Below, piece after piece: positions 26,040-34,609 of a stretch of 64,000 nucleotides of DNA. Every line of letters starts with the position of its first letter. Positions within the stretch are counted from its first letter, which is position 1. This DNA comes from Hominilimicola sp964426905 (lineage in GTDB: Bacteria > Bacillota > Clostridia > UBA1381), in the NCBI GenBank assembly GCA_964426905.1, contig CAYRSG010000001.1:1-64000 (forward strand), in the 5' to 3' direction. Both the position numbers and the translations under genes were made by a program. The notes under the pieces are model-generated. The model had not been told where the DNA came from, made no database searches, and was given only the letters and a program-made list of their open reading frames with translations.

Positions 26040-27764
26040 TTACGGCAATTCCGTGTTTTCACTATGTCCGCTAAATCCCTCGTTTGAGATGTGATTGCCG
26101 CCGTCGTTTTGCGGTTTCGGTTCAGATTGCCGCGGCTGTTCGCTTTGTGGGAAAGCGTCTCCGTTGTCTGCTTCACCCGAATGCCGCGCGTTGTTTTGCT
26201 GATTATCGCTATTTTGTATCGGCGCATCCGCCCATGGTTCCGGTTCGGCTTGCGGCGGCATATTGTTTTCCCGCTTCGGCTCACCCGACTGTGATTTATA
26301 TGTATCATTATCTGATTGCGGAGGCTGACCGCTCTGCTCTACGACGGGTTCGAGTTTTGTTTCGGCGGGCGCCGCCGGATTATCCTGCGGTTTATCACTA
26401 TCAGGCTCCGCGCCACTCGGTTCCTGTTCTTCCGGCGGCTGCTTCTCGGACGGCGCGGTCGCTTCAGGATTTTGATTGCCGGTTTGCGGCGGAATATCGT
26501 GAGTATCTTCACCGTCTTGATTTGGTATGCTGTCTTGCGGCTTTTGTTCGGTTGTCTGCCCGCCGTCTGTTGATGGTTTGTCATCTCCGCGCACAGGCTC
26601 GCTTAGCTCCGAAATTCCGTCCGGCAGGTTTCTGTCGCTTTGATACGGCGCGCTTTCCCGCGGCTTTTGCTCCGTTTGTATGGGTTCGGCGTCAACAGGC
26701 GGATTTTGTTGCGCGGGTTCGGATGTTTGCTGAGGTTTCCTTTGCAAAATGTTATCGTCCTGTGTTTTTTGTTCTTGCCTCATAGACTGACTATTTACGG
26801 CGGCAATATTCCAAGACGGCTGTTCGCCAAGTTCAAACGGAATTTCCTGCGGACTGCCATCGCCTTGAACCGATATATTTTCAGGCGGTTCGTACTTATT
26901 CCGGGTACTCTGATTAACGGAAGATATATCATTCCCGCGTTTGATTTCACCGGCTGTAAATGTATTTTTGTTTATGATGTACGGCTGTTCATAATTTACG
27001 CTTTTATTTTCCCGATACGCGGGAGGTTCCGAAATGTTTTCGATTTTTCTCCCCTGCGGCTTCGGAGTTTGCGTAAGTATATCATCCGCTTTTTTGTCGG
27101 ATAAGTTACCGGTATCAAGCATAATATTCAGTATTTCTTTTACGGATTTATCGCTAAGCTTGACCGCGTTTGAGCGCATATCTCCGCCGTTTTTATCGGT
27201 GTATTCCTCAAGCGCCTTTGCCTTCGCTATTGACACTCCGATATTCTGAGCGGTCCGGAGCGCCTCCATATCCGCAGTCTCTTTTATAATATTGATATTA
27301 CTGTAATTTACGTTTTCAATACGCGGTTTTACTATTCCCGAAACCGCGGCTAAAATAACGCTGCGGTTATTGTCGTTTATATATCCGATTTCCTCCGAGA
27401 TTTTAATAAGCGTTTCAACAGAGTCCTCCGCGCTTTTCCCTTTTATATTTGTTTTATTCAAAAGAACCCGGGCGTCGTCGTTTAATGATTTAACGTCGAT
27501 AACCCTGTTATAAATATTAACCGTCATCATAAGGCTTGGATTTATATCAACGCTGACGTATCCCGCCGGCATAAAGTATGAGCCTATGCAGCCGGCGCAT
27601 ATAATAACAAGGCTTGCCGCCATAGCGCGCAAACGCCCTTTGTTTAAAGCAATATTTACTTTATCGCCGACAGAATAGTTTTTATCTTTAATATTTACAA
27701 ACCCGCCGCCCTTTGTTAAAAGCACGGCTCTTCCGTTTTGGATTTCCATTATAACGCCTCGCAC
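26040..27764 (-). CDS. rsgI: RsgI-family anti-sigma-I factor with disordered extracellular tail
   Basis: 574 residues. The N-terminal cytoplasmic RsgI domain of about 45 residues (NGRAVLLTKGGGFVNIKD, VGDKVNI) would hold SigI. It is followed by one transmembrane helix (about 47-65) and an extracellular region starting YVSVDINPSL, the conserved juxtamembrane RsgI motif. Residues from about 230 on are Pro/Glu/Gln/Ser/Asn-rich and look unstructured. In Clostridium thermocellum the tail carries carbohydrate-binding or enzyme modules; none is visible here. The start is GTG at 27764, 7 nt after GGAGGT; a later ATG lacks a ribosome site. It follows sigI by 3 nt. Confidence 0.9.
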   Translation of the reverse strand: MRGVIMEIQNGRAVLLTKGGGFVNIKDKNYSVGDKVNIALNKGRLRAMAASLVIICAGCIGSYFMPAGYVSVDINPSLMMTVNIYNRVIDVKSLNDDARVLLNKTNIKGKSAEDSVETLIKISEEIGYINDNNRSVILAAVSGIVKPRIENVNYSNINIIKETADMEALRTAQNIGVSIAKAKALEEYTDKNGGDMRSNAVKLSDKSVKEILNIMLDTGNLSDKKADDILTQTPKPQGRKIENISEPPAYRENKSVNYEQPYIINKNTFTAGEIKRGNDISSVNQSTRNKYEPPENISVQGDGSPQEIPFELGEQPSWNIAAVNSQSMRQEQKTQDDNILQRKPQQTSEPAQQNPPVDAEPIQTEQKPRESAPYQSDRNLPDGISELSEPVRGDDKPSTDGGQTTEQKPQDSIPNQDGEDTHDIPPQTGNQNPEATAPSEKQPPEEQEPSGAEPDSDKPQDNPAAPAETKLEPVVEQSGQPPQSDNDTYKSQSGEPKRENNMPPQAEPEPWADAPIQNSDNQQNNARHSGEADNGDAFPQSEQPRQSEPKPQNDGGNHISNEGFSGHSENTELP

Positions 27765-27767
27765 AGC

Positions 27768-28430
27768 TCACACCTCCCTTATGTCGAAATATGCGGATAT
27801 TTCAGGATAATCACGCGTTAAGATAATCACCGCCGCTATTATGTATTTCCTATGCCTTTCAAGCGTCTTTCTGTTTAGAGGAACTCCTTCGGATACTTCT
27901 TTTAAAGGCAAAATATGTTTGCTGATTACTGTTTTAAAAAGTTTTTCGTCATTTATAATATAACGCAGCGCGTCAAAACACAGCCTTTTTGTTTTACGGC
28001 TTTTGGGCGAAACGTTTGCAAGCTCGAAAAAAGATATTCCAAATTCCGCGAGTTCGGCTGTAAGCGCCTCTATTTCCCACTTAATATCATGGTTATCGTT
28101 CGAGGGAATATCAAACGGCGCTCCGTTCTCGTTTTCAAGCTCGGAAAATGTCGCCGCCGTATTTCGGGAATTACGGCGAAGCTCATCTACGAGACGATTG
28201 TGTATAACCATAGAGGCAAAGGATAGAAATTTACCCTTGCTTTGTTCATAGCTGTCAATCGCTTCGTTAAACGCTATCATCGCGGTCATAAATTCGTCGT
28301 CGCTGTCCGTAATAACGCGATTAAGCGTTTTACTCGCGGACGATAAGATGAAATTGCGGTATTCTCCGATAAGCTCATTTTTCACTTTTTTGTCTTTTGC
28401 AGCGGCGGCCGCTCGTTTTTCTAAGTTCAT
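27768..28430 (-). CDS. sigI: RNA polymerase sigma factor SigI
   Basis: 220-residue alternative sigma factor. It shows the sigma-I region 2 block (EYRNFILSSASKTLNR, EFMTAMIAFNEAIDSYEQSKGKFLSFASMVIHNRLVDELRR, here split) and a C-terminal SigI-specific helix-turn-helix region with HILPLKEV and NRKTLERHRKYI. With RsgI directly downstream it forms the membrane-signalled switch known from Bacillus (heat) and Clostridium (extracellular polysaccharide). Its own promoter carries the same ACCCCG-N18-ACGAAT boxes as the downstream surface-protein gene, indicating autoregulation. Confidence 0.93.
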   Translation of the reverse strand: MNLEKRAAAAAKDKKVKNELIGEYRNFILSSASKTLNRVITDSDDEFMTAMIAFNEAIDSYEQSKGKFLSFASMVIHNRLVDELRRNSRNTAATFSELENENGAPFDIPSNDNHDIKWEIEALTAELAEFGISFFELANVSPKSRKTKRLCFDALRYIINDEKLFKTVISKHILPLKEVSEGVPLNRKTLERHRKYIIAAVIILTRDYPEISAYFDIREV

Positions 28431-28461
28431 ATTTTTCTCTCTGAACTATATACAATATATA

Positions 28462-28491
28462 ATTCGTATCGCATTATTTAAAAATCGGGGT
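28462..28491 (-). promoter_or_regulatory. Putative autoregulatory SigI-type promoter of sigI-rsgI
   Basis: Minus strand ACCCCG, 18 nt, ACGAAT, 31 nt before the sigI ATG. It is the same element as at 25973-26002, including the TATATAT just downstream of the -10. Confidence 0.75.
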
Positions 28492-28510
28492 ACGTTTAAA
28501 TTTAAGGACG

Positions 28511-28553
28511 TTAAAAAACAAGGCTGTTTAAAAATGACTTTTAAACAGCCCCT
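28511..28553 (-). terminator. Terminator after the terpenoid-cyclase-fold protein gene
   Basis: Minus-strand stem GGCTGTTTAAAA / TTTTTAAACAGCC with a short loop, followed by TTGTTTTTT. It lies directly after the stop codon. Confidence 0.85.
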
Positions 28554-28556
28554 CCG

Positions 28557-30224
28557 CTATTTTATATTTCTTCGTTTGTCGAACTTTCGTCTGTTTCTGT
28601 ATTTTTCACGGTTTTCGTATTTTCTGTGCTGTTCTGTCCTTCTGTGGTTTTTGGCTTTGTAGCTTTTATCCGTTTTCTTCTCTTTTTTGCCGGTAAAGAC
28701 GTTTACAATATTGTCTACAGCGTTTTCTATTGATTTCGGAAGAAGCCCTTTTCCGCGCAGATACCAAATCGCAAATACGCCGGCAATCGCAATGAGCGCT
28801 ATTATTCCGACAACAACCGCGGCAGCCGAGCCGTTAGACGTTTCTTTCTTTTCGTTCGCGCCGTTCAAAGGCTGCTGCGAGGGTTCGGAAGACGGCATCG
28901 GACCCGGCATTTCAACGGGTCCTACAAGCGCCGGACGCTTTGTCGCTTTCGGAGTTTCTTCGGGCTTTGAAGAGGCGGACGGAGCTCCCGACGAATAAGG
29001 CGCGGTCGTTCTCGCCGGTCTCAAAGTATTTGAAGGCTTTGCAGTCGCTTTTGACGCGTTTGACGAAGAAGGCTTTGCAGTCGCTTTTGACGCGCTTGAT
29101 GAAGAAGGCTTTGCAGTCGCTTTTGTCGCGCTTGACGAAGAAGTCTTCGCAGTCGCCGACGGACGAGCCGTCGCGCTTGACGAACCGCTTCCGGAAGACG
29201 GCGAGCTTTCCGAAGGCTCCGCTGTTGCGGTAGATGGCGCCTCAAGCTCTACGTAATCATTTATTTTAAAATTAAAAATCGTCGACTTATCCTGCATATA
29301 TCTCAGATGGCTTGTCAACGCGCATAACGCAAACGAGGTCGCTTCACCGTCCGAATCGTTCAAATCTGACGAAAAGCCTCCGTCCTTTTCCTGATACATC
29401 ATCAATCCGTCAAGAGCGGTTCCCTTTTTCGCCTTGAAACGATAATCATCGTCAGCGTCAATACCCATAGCGTCAAGCGCGATAATCGTCATTGCCGTCG
29501 ATTCCAAATCCCCCCAGTCTCCGTCGCGCGACTGCTCATCCGACAAATAGTTTATCGCGCTGTCGACAGCGCTGCGCGGACTGAGATCGAAAGTCCATCC
29601 TGTCTGATTCTGCGTTATTGTATACGCACCGCTCGTTTCGTAATAAGGCGCGAGCGCCGCGACCGCCGCCGCCGTTTCGGAAACGCTTCCGTCAAAACTT
29701 CCGTCGGTGTTCTGATGCGAAAGCAGACCCGCTATTATTTGATTTCTGTTTTTGAGCGCCCAGTCGGGAGTTTCATAACCTTTTGAATCAAGAGCGATTA
29801 GAGCCCATGAATATCCGTCGGCGCCCTCCTTGTCGAGGGGAGCCGCGGCGTCTCTGTAATATGTGCTTTCGGCGATAAGATCTCTACCGCCTATATTACC
29901 CGGATCGCCGTTTGAAGCAATTGCGGCAAGTACCGTTCTCTGCATATCGGAGGCGTTATGCTCCGCTCCGTAACCGGCGGCGATACCGTCGAGTCCCGCT
30001 AAATAAGAAGCGTAGTCGTAATCCATACCCAGTCTTCTGAGCGCTATAATATATAAATTAGAATTATTTGTTCCTATTCCGTAAAACGGGCTGTCATTAT
30101 CTTCCTTCCAATCTATAGCATTTTCAGCGGCGTCTTTTAAGTCGTTTTGATTATATTCCGCTTTTACACATAATACCGGCGTCATCGCTGCCGCGCATAA
30201 TACCGCTATGATTTTTTTCTTCAT
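28557..30224 (-). CDS. Secreted, membrane-anchored prenyltransferase/squalene-cyclase-fold repeat protein
   Basis: 555 residues: signal peptide (cleavage near VKA, residue 22); an alpha/alpha-toroid region (about 30-325) with cyclase-type repeats such as QNTDGSFDGS, QSRDGDWGD and QEKDGGFSSD; a Ser/Thr/Ala/Lys/Pro linker (about 335-450); a transmembrane helix (about 470-492); and a strongly basic cytoplasmic tail ending RNRRKFDKRR. The DxD-type catalytic motifs of true cyclases are absent, so it is more likely a binding protein, like other Firmicute surface proteins of this fold. The ligand is unknown. It is next to sigI but has a sigma-A-like promoter of its own. Confidence 0.82.
   Translation of the reverse strand: MKKKIIAVLCAAAMTPVLCVKAEYNQNDLKDAAENAIDWKEDNDSPFYGIGTNNSNLYIIALRRLGMDYDYASYLAGLDGIAAGYGAEHNASDMQRTVLAAIASNGDPGNIGGRDLIAESTYYRDAAAPLDKEGADGYSWALIALDSKGYETPDWALKNRNQIIAGLLSHQNTDGSFDGSVSETAAAVAALAPYYETSGAYTITQNQTGWTFDLSPRSAVDSAINYLSDEQSRDGDWGDLESTAMTIIALDAMGIDADDDYRFKAKKGTALDGLMMYQEKDGGFSSDLNDSDGEATSFALCALTSHLRYMQDKSTIFNFKINDYVELEAPSTATAEPSESSPSSGSGSSSATARPSATAKTSSSSATKATAKPSSSSASKATAKPSSSNASKATAKPSNTLRPARTTAPYSSGAPSASSKPEETPKATKRPALVGPVEMPGPMPSSEPSQQPLNGANEKKETSNGSAAAVVVGIIALIAIAGVFAIWYLRGKGLLPKSIENAVDNIVNVFTGKKEKKTDKSYKAKNHRRTEQHRKYENREKYRNRRKFDKRRNIK
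29032..29160 (-). repeat. 36-bp tandem repeat in the Ser/Lys/Pro linker
   Basis: Units start at 29032, 29068 and 29104, with a diverging fourth after 29140; each is GAAGGCTTTGCAGTCGCTTT-like on the plus strand. On the coding strand a unit gives 12 residues of the form SSSSASKATAKP. The in-frame period indicates expansion by slippage. Confidence 0.88.
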
Positions 30225-30268
30225 AATTAAAATCCCTTCTGACTTTAAATACTTTATATCAATTTATA

Positions 30269-30298
30269 ATTATAACATACATTATGCATATATTTCAA
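30269..30298 (-). promoter_or_regulatory. Sigma-A-like promoter of the cyclase-fold protein gene
   Basis: TTGAAA, 18 nt, TATAAT on the minus strand, about 45 nt before the start codon. There is no ACCCCG/ACGAAT element here. Confidence 0.65.
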
Positions 30299-30532
30299 CC
30301 GTCATTAGCAACAAAATTTAAAAACAAACAAAAAAATACGTTTCGTGTCTTTGCCTCCCCTATCGAATTGCGAGGCGGGATTTTATAGCTTTCAGCGGCT
30401 GAAAACGGCGGATATATTTCAACTCGATTATCCTTGACGCAGTAAGACGGAAAAAGCGCAGCCTTGTTAACGGTTGTGATTTTTCACATATTATATATAT
30501 AACCGTCTTTTTTAATTCGCCTGCGTATACCT
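30299..30532. other. Intergenic region with a plus-strand terminator-like hairpin
   Basis: No open reading frame of note. At 30470-30513 ACGGTT and AACCGT enclose an inner GTG/CAC hairpin and are followed by T6 on the plus strand, although no plus-strand gene lies upstream. A short palindrome TTTCAG-CGG-CTGAAA sits near 30390. I see no clear promoter for a small RNA. Confidence 0.4.
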
Positions 30533-31093
30533 CTACATCTCATATCCAAGCTCAAACGCTTTTAAATTTACGTCAAGCAGCTTAGCCGGAACAGTTTCCT
30601 TAATTACGTCGATCCAAACCTGTTTATCCGCGTCCGTGCTTTTCGCCAGAAGACCTATTAAAACGACGTTTACAGCCTTTATATTTCCCGCGCTTTCAGC
30701 GAGTGAAAGCGCGTCAACCGCCTGTAAATTTACTTTTTGGGAAAGCTTTTCCTCTATATTTTCAGGATATTTCACCGCGCCGGTAATCACCGGCATAGGA
30801 TTCATTTTCTGTGTATTGACAATTATCCTGCCGCCTTTTTTCAGATACGGAAGCGCACGCATCGCCTCAAGCATCTCAAATGCGAGAATCAAATCCGCCT
30901 CGCCCCTGTCTATAATCGGAGAGTAAACCTTATCGCCGTACTTTACGTATGTAATAACGCTTCCGCCGCGCTGACTCATGCCGTGAACCTCGCTTACCTT
31001 AACGTCATAGCCTTCCTTGATGGCGGTTTTTCCAAGAATACGGCTCGCTAAAAGCGTACCCTGACCGCCGACGCCTACTATCATTATATTCAT
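30533..31093 (-). CDS. iorB: Indolepyruvate ferredoxin oxidoreductase, beta subunit
   Basis: 186-residue gamma-type domain of 2-oxoacid oxidoreductases (GVGGQGTLLASRILGKTA, then SEVHGMSQRGGSV). With IorA it oxidises aryl pyruvates, formed by transamination of Trp, Phe and Tyr, to aryl-acetyl-CoA, reducing ferredoxin. The enzyme is oxygen-sensitive, which fits an anaerobe fermenting amino acids. It follows iorA by 17 nt in the same operon. Confidence 0.94.
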   Translation of the reverse strand: MNIMIVGVGGQGTLLASRILGKTAIKEGYDVKVSEVHGMSQRGGSVITYVKYGDKVYSPIIDRGEADLILAFEMLEAMRALPYLKKGGRIIVNTQKMNPMPVITGAVKYPENIEEKLSQKVNLQAVDALSLAESAGNIKAVNVVLIGLLAKSTDADKQVWIDVIKETVPAKLLDVNLKAFELGYEM

Positions 31094-31110
31094 ATCTAAA
31101 ATTCTTCCTT

Positions 31111-32850
31111 TCAGTTCATATCTATCGCGCCGAACGGACAGACATTAACGCAAAGTCCGCAGCCGTTGCACTGAGTCGCGTCAATTTTAACCGCATCGCC
31201 GTCCGACGAAATCGCGGGACATCCAAGCTTCATGCACATCTTACATTTTCTGCATTTGTCGATAACAGCGCAGTGTCCCGTATACTTTTTACGCATATTC
31301 GGAAGCAGCGCGCACGGTCTCTGCGCTATAATCACCGAAACGTCTTCCCTTGCCGTTTCTTCCTTTACCGCATTTTCAAAATTCTTCACATCAAACGGGT
31401 CGGCGACTACAACATGCTCGATTCCGATTGACTCGCACAGAGTAATAAGATTTACCTGTTTTGTGGGTTCTTTTCTGATTGTATAGCCTGTTGTCGGATT
31501 ATCCTGATGTCCCGTCATGCCCGTTATGGAATTGTCAAGAATCAACACCGTATTTATACCCTTATTATAAACCATATTTATAAGTCCGGTAATTCCCGAA
31601 TGAATAAACGTTGAGTCGCCGATTACGGAAACCGTCTTTTTGGCAAAGCCGTTTCCTCTCGCCTTTGCCATGCCGTGCGCCTCGCCGATTGCCGCGCCCA
31701 TGCAAAGGTTCGTGTCCATCGCGGACAGCGGCGCGTTCGCTCCGAGAGTGTAACAGCCTATATCTCCGGTCACGTTCAGTCCGAGCTTTTTCAGCACGTA
31801 AAACGTTCCTCTGTGCGGACATCCGGCGCACATTACCGGCGGTCTAACAGGCGCCGTTTCGTCAATCGTATCAAACTCCGGAGGGTCAATTCCCAAAATC
31901 TGCTTTTTTATCATTGACGGCGTGTACTCGCCCAAAAGCGTAAACACATCCTTACCGATAACGTCGACGCCGATTTTTTTGCAGTGATTTTCTATAAACG
32001 GGTCAAGCTCCTCTATTATGTACACTTTGGAACACTTTTTTGCAAAGTCCTTAATTTTCTTTTCCGGCAGCGGATAAATCATACCGAGCTTGAGATAATT
32101 AACGCTTGAGCCGAGAGCCTCCTTGGCGTACATATAAGCTATACCCGCGGTAATTACTCCTATATCGGCTCCGTTATCCTCAACCGTATTAAGCTCCGTT
32201 GTCTCCGCGAAAGCCGTTAGGGCGCGCATACGCTCCTCAACTATAACATGACGCTTTATCGCGTTAGCGGGAGTCATTACGTTTTTTTCGGGATTTTTAA
32301 CATAATCCTTCAACTCGTAATCAATTCTTTCCCGTTCCTCGACAAGGCTCTGCGAATGAGAAACTCTCGTCGTAAGACGCAGGAACGCGGGCGTATCATA
32401 TTTTTCGGACAATTCATAAGCCGTTTTCGTAAAATCACGGCACTCCGCGCTGTCCGACGGTTCAAGCATCAGTATCTTCGCCGCTTGGGCATAGTGGCGG
32501 GAATCCTGCTCGTTCTGCGACGAATGCATTCCGGGGTCGTCGGCTACGCAGTAAACCAGTCCGCCGTTTACGCCTCTGTAGCTTGATGTAAACACCGGAT
32601 CCGCCATTACGTTCAGTCCGACATGTTTCATGCATGACATAGCTCGCGCGCCGCCTGTCGCCGCTCCGACTGCAACCTCGGCGGCAACCTTTTCATTGGG
32701 CGCCCATTCTACATATATATCGTCGTATTTTACAATATTTTCGGTTATCTCGGTACTCGGAGTGCCGGGATATGAGGAAACCACGCTTACGCCGGCTTCA
32801 TACGCGCCGCGCGCTACAGCTTCGTTTCCAAGCATAAGTTTTTTCATCAT
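31111..32850 (-). CDS. iorA: Indolepyruvate ferredoxin oxidoreductase, alpha subunit
   Basis: 579 residues: an N-terminal pyrimidine-binding domain (GNEAVARGAYEAGV, SSYPGTPSTEI), a TPP-binding domain (CAGCPHRGTFY, GDIGCYTLG, GDSTFIHSGI), and a C-terminal ferredoxin domain with two [4Fe-4S] motifs (CRKCKMCMKLGCP and CNGCGLCVNVCP). It catalyses the oxidative decarboxylation with IorB. AAGGGAG lies 7 nt before the first of two ATGs. The promoter at 32884-32912 drives the pair. Confidence 0.96.
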   Translation of the reverse strand: MMKKLMLGNEAVARGAYEAGVSVVSSYPGTPSTEITENIVKYDDIYVEWAPNEKVAAEVAVGAATGGARAMSCMKHVGLNVMADPVFTSSYRGVNGGLVYCVADDPGMHSSQNEQDSRHYAQAAKILMLEPSDSAECRDFTKTAYELSEKYDTPAFLRLTTRVSHSQSLVEERERIDYELKDYVKNPEKNVMTPANAIKRHVIVEERMRALTAFAETTELNTVEDNGADIGVITAGIAYMYAKEALGSSVNYLKLGMIYPLPEKKIKDFAKKCSKVYIIEELDPFIENHCKKIGVDVIGKDVFTLLGEYTPSMIKKQILGIDPPEFDTIDETAPVRPPVMCAGCPHRGTFYVLKKLGLNVTGDIGCYTLGANAPLSAMDTNLCMGAAIGEAHGMAKARGNGFAKKTVSVIGDSTFIHSGITGLINMVYNKGINTVLILDNSITGMTGHQDNPTTGYTIRKEPTKQVNLITLCESIGIEHVVVADPFDVKNFENAVKEETAREDVSVIIAQRPCALLPNMRKKYTGHCAVIDKCRKCKMCMKLGCPAISSDGDAVKIDATQCNGCGLCVNVCPFGAIDMN

Positions 32851-32883
32851 GTATTACTCCCTTGTTATTATCATTGCATAGTA

Positions 32884-32912
32884 ATTGTACCAAAAATTCG
32901 CCGTAAGGTCAA
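32884..32912 (-). promoter_or_regulatory. Sigma-A promoter for iorAB
   Basis: TTGACC, 17 nt, TACAAT with an extended TGG, 33 nt before the iorA start on the minus strand. Confidence 0.8.
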
Positions 32913-32961
32913 TACTTGAAAAATTTATTCCCGACGCAAATCGGTAATATCCTTACCGGCG

Positions 32962-34059
32962 TCACACAAATTCACATAAAACGGAATTTGAAATATCTAT
33001 ACCTCTGCGAGTCAGACTGTAGCAATCCCCGTCAAAATTCATCAATCCGAGTTCCGTAAATCTACGCAATTTTTCTCCGAACATATCGTTTATGCTTTCT
33101 CCGAAGCGTTTTTTAAATTCAACGGAGCTTATTCCCCTCGTCATGCGAAGTCCGGTTATCATGAACTCCGAAATTTTGTCCATGCGCGTGAGTAAAACTG
33201 TTTTCCGCGGCGCGCCTTTTATATACTCCTCCAAATCCGAAACATTATAAAAACGCCTGCCGCCGATGTACGAGTGTGCGGCAGCGCCCAGTCCGATATA
33301 TTCCTCGCCTGTCCAGTATTTTATATTGTGGCGGCATTCACAGCCGTTTTTCGCAAAATTCGATATTTCATACTGTAAAAAGCCGTTTTCCCTAAGAAAA
33401 TCCACTGTGTAAGCGTACATTTCCCTATCCAAATCGTCGTCAGGCAGGATAAGCTCTCCCCGCGAATACTCCTTCTCAAGAGCTGTTCCGTCCTCTATTA
33501 TAAGGCTGTACGCCGATATATGAGATACGGGAAGCGATACGGCTGTTTTAAGAGAATTTTTCAACGATTCCATAGTCTGATACGGCAGAGCCGTCATAAG
33601 GTCTATATTAATATTTGAAAATCCCTCTTTTTTAAGACGCAGAATCGTATTATACGCCGTTGCCGCGTTATGAATCCTTCCTATTCCCCCGAGCTCGGCG
33701 TCATTAAAAGACTGTACTCCAACGCTTATCCTGTTTATTCCGCCTTCAAGCATCGCCGTCGTTTTACCGCCGTCAAGCGTACCGGGATTTGCCTCTATTG
33801 TGAACTCGCATCCGTCAATTATATCGAACGTATCATGACATATCTTTGTTACGGCTCTGATTTGCTCCGGTGTAAGAGCCGACGGCGTGCCGCCGCCTAT
33901 AAATATTGTATCGGTCTTTTCCCCCATATATCCGCGCGCTTCCCCTGCGAGCGCCTCAATATAGGCGTCTGTCATATCCTCCCGTCCCGAATATGATACA
34001 AAATCGCAGTATTTGCACTTTTTGCGGCAAAACGGTATGTGAATATATATTCCCTTCAT
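32962..34059 (-). CDS. hemW: HemW-like radical SAM protein
   Basis: 365-residue radical SAM enzyme of the HemN/HemW family, proposed to be a heme chaperone rather than a coproporphyrinogen oxidase. It has CRKKCKYC (cysteines 11, 15, 18) at the very N-terminus, then GGGTPSAL, EANPGTLD, RISVGVQSF and a C-terminal HemW domain (GLRMTRGIS). It lacks the N-terminal extension of true HemN. The ATG at 34059 has GGAGG 8 nt upstream. An earlier ATG at 34074 overlaps that ribosome site and is rejected. It stands between iorA and the efp operon. Confidence 0.9.
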   Translation of the reverse strand: MKGIYIHIPFCRKKCKYCDFVSYSGREDMTDAYIEALAGEARGYMGEKTDTIFIGGGTPSALTPEQIRAVTKICHDTFDIIDGCEFTIEANPGTLDGGKTTAMLEGGINRISVGVQSFNDAELGGIGRIHNAATAYNTILRLKKEGFSNINIDLMTALPYQTMESLKNSLKTAVSLPVSHISAYSLIIEDGTALEKEYSRGELILPDDDLDREMYAYTVDFLRENGFLQYEISNFAKNGCECRHNIKYWTGEEYIGLGAAAHSYIGGRRFYNVSDLEEYIKGAPRKTVLLTRMDKISEFMITGLRMTRGISSVEFKKRFGESINDMFGEKLRRFTELGLMNFDGDCYSLTRRGIDISNSVLCEFV

Positions 34060-34109
34060 TAAAAATTCCTCCATAGGCTGTATGATAAATGCATTTAACG
34101 GCGTATATC

Positions 34110-34136
34110 AAAAAAGGGACTCGCAAGGTCCCTTTT
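34110..34136 (-). terminator. Terminator of the efp operon
   Basis: Minus-strand stem AAAAGGGACC / GGTCCCTTTT-type with a short loop and T6, 9 nt after the stop codon of the acidic zinc-ribbon gene. Confidence 0.88.
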
Positions 34137-34144
34137 AATAATCA

Positions 34145-34594
34145 TTATTCATGATTGTGTCCGCAGTCTTCATCGTCGCAGTCGCATTCAAACTCAAGCT
34201 CGATTTCCTCATGGCAATTCGGACATACGATAGCGTTATCGTCGTCTATCATATCAAAATCAATCATTACGTCCTCGCCGCAGTTCGGACACTGGATTTC
34301 AAAATAATCGTCGCCGCCCTCGTAATCATCGTCGTAATCGCCGAGAAAATCGTCCCTGTCGTCCTCGTCGTCGCCGTATAAATCTTCGGCGATATCAAAT
34401 ACGCAATCGTCGAGCTCGCCGGTTACATCCTCCAATTCATCGACTCTGTCCGTGAGTTCTTCAATCTTTTCCGCCATTTCTGCCATAACAGAGAGCATTT
34501 TAGTTATAAGCTTTCCCTCGTCGCTTTTCGGACTGATATCAAGTCCTTCTGCATAGCCCTTGAGATATGATACTTTCTTTATTAAATCTTCCAT
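34145..34594 (-). CDS. Acidic zinc-ribbon protein (CD1247-type)
   Basis: 149 residues: N-terminal helical domain (EDLIKKVSYLKGYAEGLDI), a coiled-coil segment (residues 30-58), a very acidic stretch (DDEDDRDDFLGDYDDDYEGG) and a zinc ribbon (CPNCGEDV and CPNCHEEI), then CDCDDEDCGHNHE. It matches what annotation pipelines call CD1247 N-terminal domain proteins, which usually lie directly after efp in Clostridia. It has no DNA-binding domain despite some database names. The function is unknown; the position suggests a link to translation. Confidence 0.82.
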   Translation of the reverse strand: MEDLIKKVSYLKGYAEGLDISPKSDEGKLITKMLSVMAEMAEKIEELTDRVDELEDVTGELDDCVFDIAEDLYGDDEDDRDDFLGDYDDDYEGGDDYFEIQCPNCGEDVMIDFDMIDDDNAIVCPNCHEEIELEFECDCDDEDCGHNHE

Positions 34595-34609
34595 TATATT
34601 ACCTCTCTA

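Noticed and set aside
26084..26785. Long plus-strand open frame opposite rsgI
   Set aside because: It lies antisense to the Pro/Glu/Gln-rich tail of RsgI, whose biased codons keep the opposite strand open. It has no ribosome site and is not protein-like.
34145..34594. AraC-type regulator (database label sometimes given to such proteins)
   Set aside because: There is no helix-turn-helix region; the protein is an acidic coiled-coil zinc ribbon.
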